Shown: positions 37,150 to 45,683, numbered from the stretch's first letter. The stretch: 64,000 nt of DNA from Pseudomonas panipatensis (GCF_900099785.1 NZ_FNDS01000003.1:1-64000); one strand, 5' to 3'. The notes: generated by a model not told the origin, from the letters alone. Translations and numbers: made by a program.

Positions 37150-37911
37150 ATGAGCAAGCTTCTTTCCGGCCAGGTCGCCCTGGTCACCGGCGCCGCTGCC
37201 GGCATCGGCCGCGCCACCGCCCAGGCGTTCGCCCGCGAAGGGGTCAAGGTGGTGGTTTCCGATGTCGATGCCAAGGGTGGCGAGGCCACCGTCGAGCTGA
37301 TCCGCTCAGCCGGCGGCGAGGCCACCTTCATTCGCTGCGACGTGACCCGCGACGCCGAGGTCCAGGCCCTGGTGGCCGGCACTGTCGCCGCCTACGGTCG
37401 CCTCGACTACGCCTTCAACAACGCCGGCATCGAGATCGAGCAGGGCAAGCTGGCCGACGGCAAGGAAAGCGAGTTCGACGCCATCATCGGCGTCAACGTC
37501 AAGGGCGTCTGGCTGTGCATGAAGCACCAGATCCCGCTGATGCTCGCCCAGGGCGGCGGCGCCATCGTCAACACCGCCTCGGTGGCCGGCCTCGGCGCGG
37601 CGCCGAAGATGAGCATCTACGCGGCCTCCAAGCACGCGGTGATCGGCCTGACCAAGTCGGCGGCGATCGAGTACGCGAAGAAGAACCTGCGCATCAATGC
37701 GGTGTGCCCGGCGGTGATCGACACCGACATGTTCCGCCGCGCCTACGAATCCGATCCGAAGAAGGCCGAGTTCGCCGCCGCCATGCACCCGGTCGGGCGC
37801 GTCGGCAAGGTCGAGGAAATCGCCGCGGCGGTGCTCTACCTGTGCAGCGACAACGCCGGCTTCACCACCGGTATCGCCCTGCCGGTGGACGGTGGTTCCA
37901 CGGCTATCTGA
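37150..37911 (+). CDS. Short-chain dehydrogenase/reductase
   Basis: A 253-residue classical SDR with TGAAAGIGRA (NAD(P) binding), NNAG, catalytic Ser in NTASVAGLG, Tyr157 and Lys161 in YAASK, and the C-terminal PVDGGSTAI typical of FabG-like enzymes. Asp after the second strand (VVSDVDAKGG) suggests NAD preference. The ATG at 37150 is preferred; upstream extension is unconserved. Substrate unknown. A good terminator follows. Positional counterpart of PA1649. Confidence 0.87.
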   Translation: MSKLLSGQVALVTGAAAGIGRATAQAFAREGVKVVVSDVDAKGGEATVELIRSAGGEATFIRCDVTRDAEVQALVAGTVAAYGRLDYAFNNAGIEIEQGKLADGKESEFDAIIGVNVKGVWLCMKHQIPLMLAQGGGAIVNTASVAGLGAAPKMSIYAASKHAVIGLTKSAAIEYAKKNLRINAVCPAVIDTDMFRRAYESDPKKAEFAAAMHPVGRVGKVEEIAAAVLYLCSDNAGFTTGIALPVDGGSTAI

Positions 37912-37927
37912 ACCGGACGTCCCGGCG

Positions 37928-37959
37928 AAGCCCGCCCGGCGTCAGCCTGGCGGGCTTTT
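37928..37959 (+). terminator. Rho-independent terminator after the SDR gene
   Basis: Perfect 9-bp stem AAGCCCGCC/GGCGGGCTT with a 12-base loop and a T-run, 16 bases after the SDR stop codon. It also separates the convergent BenE gene. Confidence 0.85.
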
Positions 37960-37982
37960 CGTTGTCTGGCCGGACGGCTTGC

Positions 37983-39176
37983 TCAGCCGGCGCGGCGCCA
38001 GTTCAGGATCAGCTGCGTCGCCAGGCCCGCGACCAGGCCCCAGAAGGCCGAGCCCACGGAATACAGGGTGAAGCCTGAGGCGGTGACCAGGAAGGTGATC
38101 AGCGCCGCCTCGCGCTGGCGCGGTTCGGCCATGGCGTTGCTCAGGCCGTTGCTGATGGAGCCGAGCAGGGCGAGCGCGGCGATGGACAGCACCAGGGCCT
38201 TGGGCAGCGCGGCGAAGAGTGCCGCCAGGGTGGCGCCGAAGGTGCCGGCGATGCCGTAGAACATCCCGCACCAGAGCGCCGCGGTGTAGCGCTTGTGCGG
38301 GTTCTCGTGGGCCTCGGGGCCGGTGCAGATGGCCGCGCTGATGGCCGCCAGGTTGATCCCGTGGGAGCCGAAGGGCGCCAGCAGGATCGAGGCGATGCCG
38401 GTGCTGGAAATCAGCGGCGAGGCCGCCACCTGGTAACCGTCGGCGCGCAGCACGGCCAGTCCGGGCATGTTCTGCGAGGCCATGGCGACGATGAACAGCG
38501 GGATACCGATGCTGATGCTGGCGGCCAGGGAGAAACTCGGCGTGGTCCACACCGGCCGCGCCAGCTCCAGGTGGAACTGGCTGAAGTTGAGCAGCCCGAG
38601 GACGCCGGCCAGGGCGACCCCGACCAGCAGTGCAGCGAACACCGCGTAGCGTGGCGACAGGCGCTTGGCCAGCAGGTAGCTGAAGAACATCGCCAGCACC
38701 AGCAGGGTCTGCTGCTCGGCGGCCCGGCAGATTTCGATGCAGATGCGGAACAGCACCCCGGCCAGCAGCGCCGCCGCCAGCGTGCCGGGCACCTGGCGCA
38801 TCAGCCGCTCGAAGCTGCCGGTGACGCCGCACAGGGTGATGAGCGCGGCGCAGAGGATGAAGGCGCCGATGGCCTCGCTGTAGGGCACGCCGGGCAGGCT
38901 GCTGATCAGCAGGGCCGCGCCGGGGGTGGACCAGGCGATGACGATCGGCGTGCGGTAGCGCAGGGTCAGGCCGATGGTGGTCAGCGCCATGCCGATGGAG
39001 AGCGCCCATATCCATGAGGAAATCTGCCCGGCGCTGAGGCCGGCGGCCTGGCCGGCCTGGAACATCAGCACCAGCGAGCTGGTGTAGCCGGTGAGCATGG
39101 CGACGAAGCCGGCGACCACGGCGGAAGGGGAGGAGTCGGCGAGGGGGCGCAGGCGCGCGCTGGTCGAATCGGTCAT
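37983..39176 (-). CDS. BenE-family (benzoate:H+ symporter type) permease
   Basis: A 397-residue inner-membrane protein with about 12 hydrophobic segments. The motifs FVAMLTGYTSSLVLMFQA, WSTPGAALL and LLAPFGSHGINLAAISAAI are typical of the BenE family. No benzoate catabolic genes adjoin it, so the substrate may differ. The ATG at 39176 is preferred over an in-frame TTG two codons upstream. Positional counterpart of PA1650. Confidence 0.86.
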   Translation of the reverse strand: MTDSTSARLRPLADSSPSAVVAGFVAMLTGYTSSLVLMFQAGQAAGLSAGQISSWIWALSIGMALTTIGLTLRYRTPIVIAWSTPGAALLISSLPGVPYSEAIGAFILCAALITLCGVTGSFERLMRQVPGTLAAALLAGVLFRICIEICRAAEQQTLLVLAMFFSYLLAKRLSPRYAVFAALLVGVALAGVLGLLNFSQFHLELARPVWTTPSFSLAASISIGIPLFIVAMASQNMPGLAVLRADGYQVAASPLISSTGIASILLAPFGSHGINLAAISAAICTGPEAHENPHKRYTAALWCGMFYGIAGTFGATLAALFAALPKALVLSIAALALLGSISNGLSNAMAEPRQREAALITFLVTASGFTLYSVGSAFWGLVAGLATQLILNWRRAG

Positions 39177-39499
39177 GCGCAAGGAGGTTCCTGGGGCTGC
39201 GGGTGGCGGCAGGCGAGGGCTGCCCGGGGCTGGCCAGCGCGTTTGGCCGGGGTCGGCCCGTCTTGTGTGTTTTGCCGCAGCCTAAACCGTGCGTCGGCGG
39301 CTGTCGCGTAACAGCCACGACTGGAGTGGCCCGTACAGTGGCAGCATGGGCCCTGGCTGGCCAGGTTCGGTGGAAATCGATCTCGAAATGCTCATCGGGC
39401 GCTCGTAAACTGCGCTTCCTCTCTCGATTTCACCGTCGCCCGGTGACCCTTCGTGCAGAGCCCAAGGTGGCCGGACCTGTTGCGAGGAATGCATTGCGC
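39177..39499. other. Gap between the BenE gene and the hypothetical membrane protein
   Basis: 323 bp with no supported gene. It contains a hairpin GGCTGT/ACAGCC at 39299-39316 and should hold the two divergent promoters, but I could not identify convincing -35/-10 pairs. An open frame running through it in phase with the next gene is unconserved in character. Confidence 0.5.
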
Positions 39500-40147
39500 A
39501 TGGACCAGAATCCCTATGCCGCGCCCCGTGTCGAGCTGATCGAGGCGCATCCCCCCGCGGCCTTTGCCAGCGGCCGCTGGACTCCGGGCGGCCTGCGCCT
39601 GCTCGCCGGTTTGAGCCTGGCGCTGTTGCTGGCCGATCTCGTGCTGTTCTGCCTGTCGTTGCTCGGCGGCTTGCAGCCGGGCACCGCGCTGGAACGCTAC
39701 AGCCTGTGGCTCGGCGTGCTCTGCACCCTGCTCGGTTGCTACCTCAGTTGGCGCAGCACGCGCTTCCTGGTGGACCGTTTCGCCGCCCGTGGCCTGGGCT
39801 GGCCGCTATGGCTGTCGATCGGCCTGGCGCTGCTGACCCAGGCCTACGCGGTGGTCTTCGACCGCCAGCTCGACGGCACGCCGAATGCGCCCCTGGCCGG
39901 GTTCATGGCACTGTTCCTGCCCAGCGGGCTGGTCGGCCTCTGGTATGGCATCCGCGTGCTGACGATCAACCTGCCGTATCCCTCGGTGAAGGTGATGGGC
40001 TGGCTGGATGTGCTCTCCGGGGTGTGCCTGGCCAGCGTGGTGCTGTTCATTCCCGGCACCTTGCTCGGCGCCCTGGCGCTGCTGCCCATGGCGCTGATGT
40101 TCCTGCGTGGCGCGCGCGAATCGACGACTAGCGCTCAGCCGTCCTGA
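39500..40147 (+). CDS. Hypothetical membrane protein
   Basis: A 215-residue protein with about five hydrophobic segments (about 31-55, 66-84, 92-112, 130-150, 163-200) and an N-terminal MDQNPYAAPRVE. The NPYxxP start is a common motif at the cytoplasmic N-terminus of uncharacterised DUF-type membrane proteins. I do not recognise the family. The last 13 bases overlap the convergent MarR gene. Confidence 0.7.
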   Translation: MDQNPYAAPRVELIEAHPPAAFASGRWTPGGLRLLAGLSLALLLADLVLFCLSLLGGLQPGTALERYSLWLGVLCTLLGCYLSWRSTRFLVDRFAARGLGWPLWLSIGLALLTQAYAVVFDRQLDGTPNAPLAGFMALFLPSGLVGLWYGIRVLTINLPYPSVKVMGWLDVLSGVCLASVVLFIPGTLLGALALLPMALMFLRGARESTTSAQPS

Positions 40148-40575
40148 GGCCGCGCCAGCGCCTGGTTCACCGCCAGCCAGCCGTGCACCGCTGCCTCGCC
40201 GGCCTCGGCGAAGGCGCGTTGCAGCAGGCGTGCCTGCTCGCTACGCAGGGCCCGTTCCAGCTCGGCGCCCTCGCGGGTCAGGGCGAGCAGGCGCTTGCGC
40301 TTGTCGCTGTCGGAGGTCTCGCTGCTGATCAATTGCATGGCCTGCAATTGGCGCAAGGGCAGGTTCAGCGCCTGCTTGCTGACCCCCAGGGTGGCCAGCA
40401 GCTCCTTGACGCTCAGCCCCGGCTGGCGGGCGATGAAGAACAGGATGCGGTGGTGCACCCGGCCCAGGCCGCGCAGGGCGAGGATCTCGTCCGGCTTCGC
40501 GGTGAACGCCCGGTAGCTGAAGTAGAAGGCTTCCATGGCATCCGACCAGGAGTCGGCTGGCATAAGGTCAGGCAT
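40135..40575 (-). CDS. MarR family transcriptional regulator
   Basis: A 146-residue winged-helix regulator with LGRVHHRILFFIARQPGLSVKELLATLGVSKQALNLPLRQL (quoted as short motifs LGRVHHRILFFI and GVSKQALN) and the wing DSDKRKRLLALT. Divergent from an aminotransferase gene with a symmetric GTCAA-N5-TTGAC site between them, the usual layout for autorepression plus control of the neighbour. Ligand unknown. Confidence 0.88.
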   Translation of the reverse strand: MPDLMPADSWSDAMEAFYFSYRAFTAKPDEILALRGLGRVHHRILFFIARQPGLSVKELLATLGVSKQALNLPLRQLQAMQLISSETSDSDKRKRLLALTREGAELERALRSEQARLLQRAFAEAGEAAVHGWLAVNQALARPQDG

Positions 40576-40607
40576 ATTGACGTATCCGCGTGGGCGTCGT
40601 AGTTTCG

Positions 40608-40622
40608 GTCAACCAGTTTGAC
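40608..40622. promoter_or_regulatory. MarR-type operator between the regulator and aminotransferase genes
   Basis: GTCAACCAGTTTGAC within GGTCAACCAGTTTGACT: perfect 5-bp arms with a 5-base spacer, in the divergent gap. The TTGAC-type inverted repeat is typical of MarR-family sites. Its position also argues that aminotransferase translation starts at 40656 rather than at the GTG at 40590, which lies upstream of the site. Confidence 0.65.
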
Positions 40623-40655
40623 TTATTTGAACCTGCCTCCGCTACCGGTGACCCC

Positions 40656-41822
40656 ATGGCCTTCTCCGAACGCATTGCCCGCCTGAAAAGCTCCCTGATT
40701 CGTGAAATCCTCGCCGCGGCGCAGCGTCCGGAGGTGATGTCCTTCGCCGGTGGCCTGCCCGCCGAACCCATGCTGCCCAAGGTCGATTGGGCCGAGATGC
40801 CGGCGAGCATGGGCCAGTACGGCATGAGCGAAGGCGAGCCGGCCCTGCGCGAGGCCATCGCCGCCGAGGCGCGCAAGCTCGGCGTGCCTTGCGAGGCCAG
40901 CCAGGTGCTGATCGTCAGCGGTTCGCAGCAGACCCTCGACCTGGCCAGCAAGCTGTTTATCGATCCGGGCACCGAAGTGCTGCTCGAAGCGCCGACCTAC
41001 CTGGCCGCGCTGCAAGCCTTCCAGCTCTTCGGCGCCGACTGCATCAGCGTGCCGCTGGGCGCCGAAGGGCCGGATGTCGCCGCCCTGCGCCAGCGCCTGG
41101 AGCGCCACAAGCCGGCCTTCGCCTACCTGATCCCGACCTTCCAGAATCCGTCCGGCGTGCGCTACAGCGAAGCGCGCCGCGATGAAGTGGCGGCCCTGCT
41201 CGATGAGTTCGGCGTGACCCTGATCGAAGACGAACCCTACCGCGAACTGGTGTTCGACGATGGCGCCGCCACTCCGCTGGTCAGCCGTCTGAAGAAGGCC
41301 AGCTGGATCTACACCGGCACCGTCTCCAAGACCCTGCTGCCGGGCCTGCGCGTCGGCTTCCTGATCGCCACCCCGGACCTTTTCCCGCACCTGCTGCGCC
41401 TGAAGCAGTCGGCCGACCTGCACACCAACCGCATCGGCCAGTGGCAGGCGCTGCAGTGGTTCGGCACCGAGGCCTATCGCGGTCACCTGGCCGAGCTGCG
41501 CAGCTTCTACCGGATTCGCCGCGACGCCATGCAGGCGCAACTGCAAGAACACTTCGCCGACCTGGCCGAGTGGAACGTACCCCAGGGCGGGCTATTCTTC
41601 TGGCTCACCCTGAAGCAGCCGCTGGACACCCGCACGCTGCTCGATCCGGCACTGAAGCAGAACGTTGCCTTCATGCCGGGCGAACCCTTCTTCACCGACC
41701 CGGACCAGAACCCTGGCCACCTGCGCCTGAACTTCAGCCACGTCGCGCCCGAGCGCCTGGGCGAAGGCCTGCGCCGGCTGGCCGCGGTGATCCGCGAAGC
41801 GCAGGCTGCGCAAACGGCCTGA
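40656..41822 (+). CDS. PLP-dependent aminotransferase, class I/II (LysN/2-aminoadipate-like)
   Basis: A 388-residue fold-type I aminotransferase. The PLP-binding Lys225 lies in GTVSKTLLPGLRVGF, with YLIPTFQNPSGVRYS, EDEPYRELVF and the substrate arginine in GHLRLNFSH. The sequence resembles 2-aminoadipate/aromatic aminotransferases related to the MocR catalytic domain, without the DNA-binding part. It is divergently transcribed from a MarR gene. Nine bases after its stop a GST begins, so the two are likely one operon. Substrate unknown. Confidence 0.88.
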   Translation: MAFSERIARLKSSLIREILAAAQRPEVMSFAGGLPAEPMLPKVDWAEMPASMGQYGMSEGEPALREAIAAEARKLGVPCEASQVLIVSGSQQTLDLASKLFIDPGTEVLLEAPTYLAALQAFQLFGADCISVPLGAEGPDVAALRQRLERHKPAFAYLIPTFQNPSGVRYSEARRDEVAALLDEFGVTLIEDEPYRELVFDDGAATPLVSRLKKASWIYTGTVSKTLLPGLRVGFLIATPDLFPHLLRLKQSADLHTNRIGQWQALQWFGTEAYRGHLAELRSFYRIRRDAMQAQLQEHFADLAEWNVPQGGLFFWLTLKQPLDTRTLLDPALKQNVAFMPGEPFFTDPDQNPGHLRLNFSHVAPERLGEGLRRLAAVIREAQAAQTA

Positions 41823-41831
41823 GGAGGCGCG

Positions 41832-42434
41832 ATGTACAAGGTTTACGGCGACTATCTGTCGGGCAATTGCTACAAGGTCAAGCTGGTCCTGAACCTGCTC
41901 GGCCTGCCCTACCAGTGGCAGCCCATCGACATCCTCAAGGGCGAAACCCAGACCGCCGAGTTCCTGGCCAAGAACCCCAACGGCAAGGTGCCGGTGCTGG
42001 AGCTGGAAGACGGCAGTTGCCTGTGGGAGTCGAACGCCATCCTCAACTTCCTCGCCGACGGCAGCGACCTGCTGCCGAGCGAGCCGCGCCTGCGGACCCA
42101 GGTGCTGCAATGGCAGTTCTTCGAGCAGTACAGCCATGAGCCCTACGTGGCGGTGGCGCGCTTCATCCAGTTCTACCTGAAGATGCCGGACGCCCGCCGC
42201 GCCGAGTACGAGAACTGCCTGAAGGACGGCTACAAGGCCCTGGACGTGATGGAGCAGCAACTGCAACGCACGCCCTACCTGGTCGGCGATTGTTACTCCA
42301 TCGCCGATATCACCCTGTACGCCTACACCCACGTGGCCCACCAGGGTGGTTTCGATCTGTCCGGCTACCCGGCGATCAACGCCTGGATGCAGCGAGTGGC
42401 CGCGCATCCACGGCATGTCGGCATGCTCGACTGA
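41832..42434 (+). CDS. Glutathione S-transferase family protein
   Basis: A 200-residue GST with N-terminal YLSGNCYKVKLVLNLLG (a Ser/Asn-type active-site turn), NPNGKVPVLELEDG and LWESNAILNFLA for glutathione binding, and a C-terminal GDCYSIADITLYAYTHVA helix. Co-transcribed with the aminotransferase and followed by a strong terminator. Positional counterpart of PA1655; in PAO1 the H2-T6SS cluster begins after this gene, and here it does not. Confidence 0.88.
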   Translation: MYKVYGDYLSGNCYKVKLVLNLLGLPYQWQPIDILKGETQTAEFLAKNPNGKVPVLELEDGSCLWESNAILNFLADGSDLLPSEPRLRTQVLQWQFFEQYSHEPYVAVARFIQFYLKMPDARRAEYENCLKDGYKALDVMEQQLQRTPYLVGDCYSIADITLYAYTHVAHQGGFDLSGYPAINAWMQRVAAHPRHVGMLD

Positions 42435-42453
42435 GCGTCGTCCGACCCAACAG

Positions 42454-42480
42454 AAAGCCCGCCTTGCCGGCGGGCTTTTT
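42454..42480 (+). terminator. Rho-independent terminator after the GST gene
   Basis: Perfect 10-bp stem AAAGCCCGCC/GGCGGGCTTT with a 5-base loop and five Ts, 20 bases after the stop codon. Confidence 0.92.
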
Positions 42481-42521
42481 CGTTTCCGAGGCTCTATTTC
42501 CGCTATTTCCGGCCGCGTGCA

Positions 42522-42535
42522 TTGATCCGCATCAT
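42522..42535 (+). promoter_or_regulatory. Anr/FNR box upstream of the bacteriohemerythrin gene
   Basis: TTGAT-CCGC-ATCAT matches the Anr/FNR consensus TTGAT-N4-ATCAA at 9 of 10 fixed positions. Its centre is about 117 bases before the ATG, leaving room for a class II promoter (start near 42570, -10-like GCTTTACC near 42554). Low-oxygen activation of the gene is predicted. Confidence 0.65.
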
Positions 42536-42645
42536 GATCGGCCGCGCATCATCGCTTTACCCTCCGCAGCGCCTAGCACACATGCATCAGTAGTGGCCGT
42601 ATCGCCGTGGCAACGATTGCCGGCGCGTGGTCTTTGGAGGAATAG

Positions 42646-43107
42646 ATGGCCTATCTGGTCTGGCAGGATGACCTGAACACCGGCATCCAGGTGATCGACA
42701 ACCAACACAAGCGAATCGTCGAGATGATCAATCATCTGGACGATGCCCAGGCACAGAAGGACAGTGCGCTGATCGGTGGGGTCATCGAAGAGCTGGTGGA
42801 CTACACGCAGTCGCACTTCGCCTTCGAGGAGGCCTTGCTGGAGGATGCCGGCTACCAGTTCACCCGCGCCCACAAGAAGGTCCACGAACTCTTCATCAAG
42901 CGGGTTTCCGACTATCGCCTGCGCTACGCCGCCGGCGAGGACATCGCCGACGAACTCAAGGGCCTGCTCGGCCGCTGGTTGTTCAACCACATCCGCAACG
43001 ACGACGCCAACTACGTCGAGTCGGTCAAGGCCAGCATGCAGGAACTGACCCGCGACCAGAGCAGCGGCAGTTGGCTGGGCCGTTCGATGAAGCGCTTCTT
43101 CGGCTGA
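42646..43107 (+). CDS. Bacteriohemerythrin
   Basis: A 153-residue single-domain hemerythrin that binds O2 at a di-iron site. All seven ligands are visible: His21, His57, Glu61 (HFAFE), His76, His80 (HKKVH), His115 and Asp120 (HIRNDD). The ATG is preceded by GGAGGAA. An Anr box lies upstream, fitting microaerobic induction as described for the P. aeruginosa homologue PA1673. The C-terminal tail (residues about 130-153) is basic and polar. Likely role: oxygen storage or delivery in the cytosol. Confidence 0.93.
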   Translation: MAYLVWQDDLNTGIQVIDNQHKRIVEMINHLDDAQAQKDSALIGGVIEELVDYTQSHFAFEEALLEDAGYQFTRAHKKVHELFIKRVSDYRLRYAAGEDIADELKGLLGRWLFNHIRNDDANYVESVKASMQELTRDQSSGSWLGRSMKRFFG

Positions 43108-43180
43108 GCCGGCAGGCGAATCCGTGCCAGCCATCTATGCTCTGTCCCAGAACAAAAAAGACGTCCATGGAGGTTGGTGC

Positions 43181-44047
43181 ATGAAACGCTTGCTGAGAGC
43201 GCTGTTGTTGCTGGTTGCCGGTCTGCCGTCCTGGTTCCTCATGGCCGCACAGGCACCGGCGGGGGATGCCGAACAGGCGCAACGGGCGCGGCAATTGCTG
43301 GAAAAGGCAGTGGCCTATTACCGGGTGGAAGGCGACAAGGCATTCGCCGCCTTCAGCCGCCAGGGGGCGTTCATCGATAACGAGCTTTACGTCTACGTCC
43401 TCGACAGCAAGGGCGTGATGCTCGCCAGCGGCGGTCCCTCGGTGGTGCTGATCGGTCGGGATATTTCCCCGCTGCTGGAACCGTCCATGCGCGAGCAGTT
43501 CGCCAAGGCGCTGAAGGCGCCGGAAAGCGGCAAGGTGCAGGAAGCCGACTACCGCTGGAAGAACTGGAACGATGGGCGCGTGGAGCGCAAGCACACCTAT
43601 TACCAGCGGGTCGGCGATCGCTTCCTGGCCGTCGGCTACTACCTCCCGCGGGCCGATGCCAGCCAGGCCCAGGCCATGCTGGACAAGACGGTGAAGGCGG
43701 TGCAGAGCGATCCCGAGGGAACCTTCAAGCGCATCAACGCACTGGACAAGGCGTTCATCGAGGATGACCTCTACGCCTTCGTGGTCGATGTGAATACCGC
43801 CAAGTTCGTCGCCCATGGCTACAACACGCGCTTGGTCGGCAGCGATTTCGCCAGCCTCAAGGACCCCACCGGCAATGCCATCGGCCAAGCCATGCTGGCC
43901 CTGGCCCGGAGCAAGGGGGAGGGCGAGTTCGACTATATGTGGCGCAACCCGGTGACCAGCAAGGTAGAGGCCAAGCACGCGCTGTTGAAGAAGAGCGGCC
44001 ATTACCTGGTGGCGGTGGGTTACTACACGCGTCCGACCAGCCCGTGA
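43181..44047 (+). CDS. Periplasmic protein with two tandem Cache-like domains
   Basis: A 288-residue protein with a signal peptide (MKRLLRALLLLVAGLPSWFL, cleavage near AQA) and two similar halves. Each half has a helix, then ELYVYVLDSKGVMLASGG or DLYAFVVDVNTAKFVAHGYN, then a long loop and a terminal FLAVGYYLP or YLVAVGYYT strand. This is the single-Cache fold usually found on sensors, here without any kinase, chemoreceptor or cyclase part. It may bind a small ligand and present it to another protein. The ATG at 43181 has GGAGG at a proper distance. It lies 73 bases after the hemerythrin gene. Confidence 0.8.
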   Translation: MKRLLRALLLLVAGLPSWFLMAAQAPAGDAEQAQRARQLLEKAVAYYRVEGDKAFAAFSRQGAFIDNELYVYVLDSKGVMLASGGPSVVLIGRDISPLLEPSMREQFAKALKAPESGKVQEADYRWKNWNDGRVERKHTYYQRVGDRFLAVGYYLPRADASQAQAMLDKTVKAVQSDPEGTFKRINALDKAFIEDDLYAFVVDVNTAKFVAHGYNTRLVGSDFASLKDPTGNAIGQAMLALARSKGEGEFDYMWRNPVTSKVEAKHALLKKSGHYLVAVGYYTRPTSP

Positions 44048-44075
44048 GACGCGTGCGCAGCGCCGTCCGGGCATG

Positions 44076-44106
44076 AAAAAACCGGCCGCTGGGGCCGGTT
44101 TTTTTT
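44076..44106 (+). terminator. Bidirectional terminator between the Cache and folE genes
   Basis: Perfect 12-bp stem AAAAAACCGGCC/GGCCGGTTTTTT with a 5-base loop. A- and T-runs on both sides serve the two convergent genes. Confidence 0.93.
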
Positions 44107-44116
44107 AGCCTGGCGC

Positions 44117-44662
44117 TCAGCGGATCAGGCTGAGGAACTCGCTGCGGGTGGCGGCGTTGTCGCGGAACTCGCCGAGCATCACCGAGGTGACCATGGACGA
44201 ATTCTGTTTCTCCACGCCGCGCATCATCATGCACATGTGCTTGGCTTCGATGACCACCGCGACGCCCAGGGCGCCGGTGACCTGCTGCACCGCCTCGGCG
44301 ATCTGCCGCGACATGTTTTCCTGGATCTGCAGGCGGCGGGCATACATGTCGACGATGCGCGCCACCTTGGACAGGCCGAGCACCTTGCCGTTGGGGATGT
44401 AGGCCACATGGGCCTTGCCGATGAAGGGCAGCAGGTGGTGCTCGCACAGCGAATACAGCTCGATGTCCTTGACCAGCACCATTTCGCTGTTGTCGGAGCT
44501 GAACAGCGCGCCGTTGACGATTTCATCCAGCGTTTGCTGGTAGCCGCGGCAGAGGTACTGCATGGCCTTGGCGGCACGCTTGGGCGTGTCGACCAGACCT
44601 TCGCGGGTGACGTCCTCGCCAAGCTGGCTGAGGATCGCCGAATAGTGTTGTTCCAGGGACAT
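44117..44662 (-). CDS. folE: GTP cyclohydrolase I
   Basis: A 181-residue enzyme converting GTP to 7,8-dihydroneopterin triphosphate, the first step to folate and pterins. Zinc ligands Cys73 and His76 lie in [10 protein letters not shown] and Cys144 in KHMCMMMRG, so it is the zinc-dependent type. Positional counterpart of PA1674 (called folE2 there as the second paralog; here the sequence is an ordinary FolE I). Confidence 0.96.
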   Translation of the reverse strand: MSLEQHYSAILSQLGEDVTREGLVDTPKRAAKAMQYLCRGYQQTLDEIVNGALFSSDNSEMVLVKDIELYSLCEHHLLPFIGKAHVAYIPNGKVLGLSKVARIVDMYARRLQIQENMSRQIAEAVQQVTGALGVAVVIEAKHMCMMMRGVEKQNSSMVTSVMLGEFRDNAATRSEFLSLIR

Positions 44663-44744
44663 GATCTACCTGTAGGTACCAAGTGAAGCGCAGAGGCGCA
44701 GGGTAGGGGGCGCAGGGCGCGCTGGCAAGGGCCGGCGCGCGGGC

Positions 44745-45302
44745 TTACTCGTCGCGCCCTTCGAGCATGGTGCGCCGCAGCATCACATAGACCGAGCCGG
44801 TGCCGCCGTGGCGCGGCAGGCAGGAGGTGAAGCCGAGGACCTGCGGATGCTGGCGCAGCCAGGTATTGACGTGGCTCTTGAGCAGCGGCCTCTTGCCGTC
44901 GATGCGCGCGGCCTTGCCATGGGTGACGCGTACGCAGCGGACTTCCAGGCGGCTGGCTTCGGCGAGGAAGTCCCAGAGCAGATCGCGGGCCTTCTCGACA
45001 CTCAGGCCGTGCAGGTCGAGGCTGCCCTCGAAGGCGATCTGGCCCAGCTTGAGCTTGCGCATCTGGCCTTCCTGAACGCCGTCGCGGGCCCAGTAGAGTT
45101 CGTCCTCGGCGCCCACGTCGATAACGAAGAGGTCGGACAGACCATCCACCTTGACGCCTTCCACCCGCACGCTGGCGTTCTGCCGGCGCAGGTTCAGTTG
45201 CTGGCGGTCGGTCTTGGGTTTGCCGGTATCGGCACGGTCCACCGAGATGCGCTTGACGCCGCGCATTTCATTGGTGAACAGGGAAAAATCGTCGTCTTGC
45301 AT
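44745..45302 (-). CDS. Smr domain protein (SmrA/MutS2-like endonuclease domain)
   Basis: A 185-residue protein with a disordered charged N-terminus and a C-terminal Smr domain: GSLDLHGLSVEKARDLL, VRVTHGKAARIDGKRPLLKS and LPRHGGTGSVYV are the hallmark motifs (LDLHG, THGK, GGTG). Smr domains nick DNA or cleave RNA on collided ribosomes; which applies here is unknown. The ATG at 45302 (MQDDDF) is preferred to an upstream in-frame start. Confidence 0.87.
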   Translation of the reverse strand: MQDDDFSLFTNEMRGVKRISVDRADTGKPKTDRQQLNLRRQNASVRVEGVKVDGLSDLFVIDVGAEDELYWARDGVQEGQMRKLKLGQIAFEGSLDLHGLSVEKARDLLWDFLAEASRLEVRCVRVTHGKAARIDGKRPLLKSHVNTWLRQHPQVLGFTSCLPRHGGTGSVYVMLRRTMLEGRDE

Positions 45303-45362
45303 GGAGCCTCCGCGAAGAGGCGGCAGTTTAGCGGATCGCACCGGCCTTGCGGAGATCGGTTG

Positions 45363-45683
45363 TCAGTCGCGTTTTTTCATTAGCCGGGGCGAGAGGCTCA
45401 GGCCGTCGCGGGTACGCGCGCGGCGCCGCGCCAGGCGCCAGAACAGCACGCCCAGCCACAGGGCAAGGAGGCCGATCACCAGCAGCACGGCGCCGGCCGA
45501 GGGTTCGATGTGCAGCACGTCGGTCGCCGGTTGGCGATGCAGCAGCGCGGCCACGCCGGCCAGCGAGGCGAGTATCCCCAGCGCGGCGATGACGGCGGCC
45601 AGCGCGGCGGCGAAGCGCCAGCGCCAGCGCCCTGGTTGCCTGGGGCGCAGGCGGCGTGGATCGAAACTATCGGACAACTTCAT
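45363..45683 (-). CDS. Hypothetical small membrane protein
   Basis: A 106-residue protein with two predicted TM helices (about 26-47 and 65-85), basic residues just inside each (RRLRPRQPGRWRW, RLARRRARTR) and no domain I recognise. Both termini should be cytoplasmic. It lies between the Smr gene and a REP-like gap. Confidence 0.6.
   Translation of the reverse strand: MKLSDSFDPRRLRPRQPGRWRWRFAAALAAVIAALGILASLAGVAALLHRQPATDVLHIEPSAGAVLLVIGLLALWLGVLFWRLARRRARTRDGLSLSPRLMKKRD

Noticed and set aside
39203..39499. Longer N-terminus for the hypothetical membrane protein
   Set aside because: The 99 extra residues are Arg/Ala-rich and unpatterned, whereas MDQNPYAAP at 39500 is a typical start motif of such proteins.
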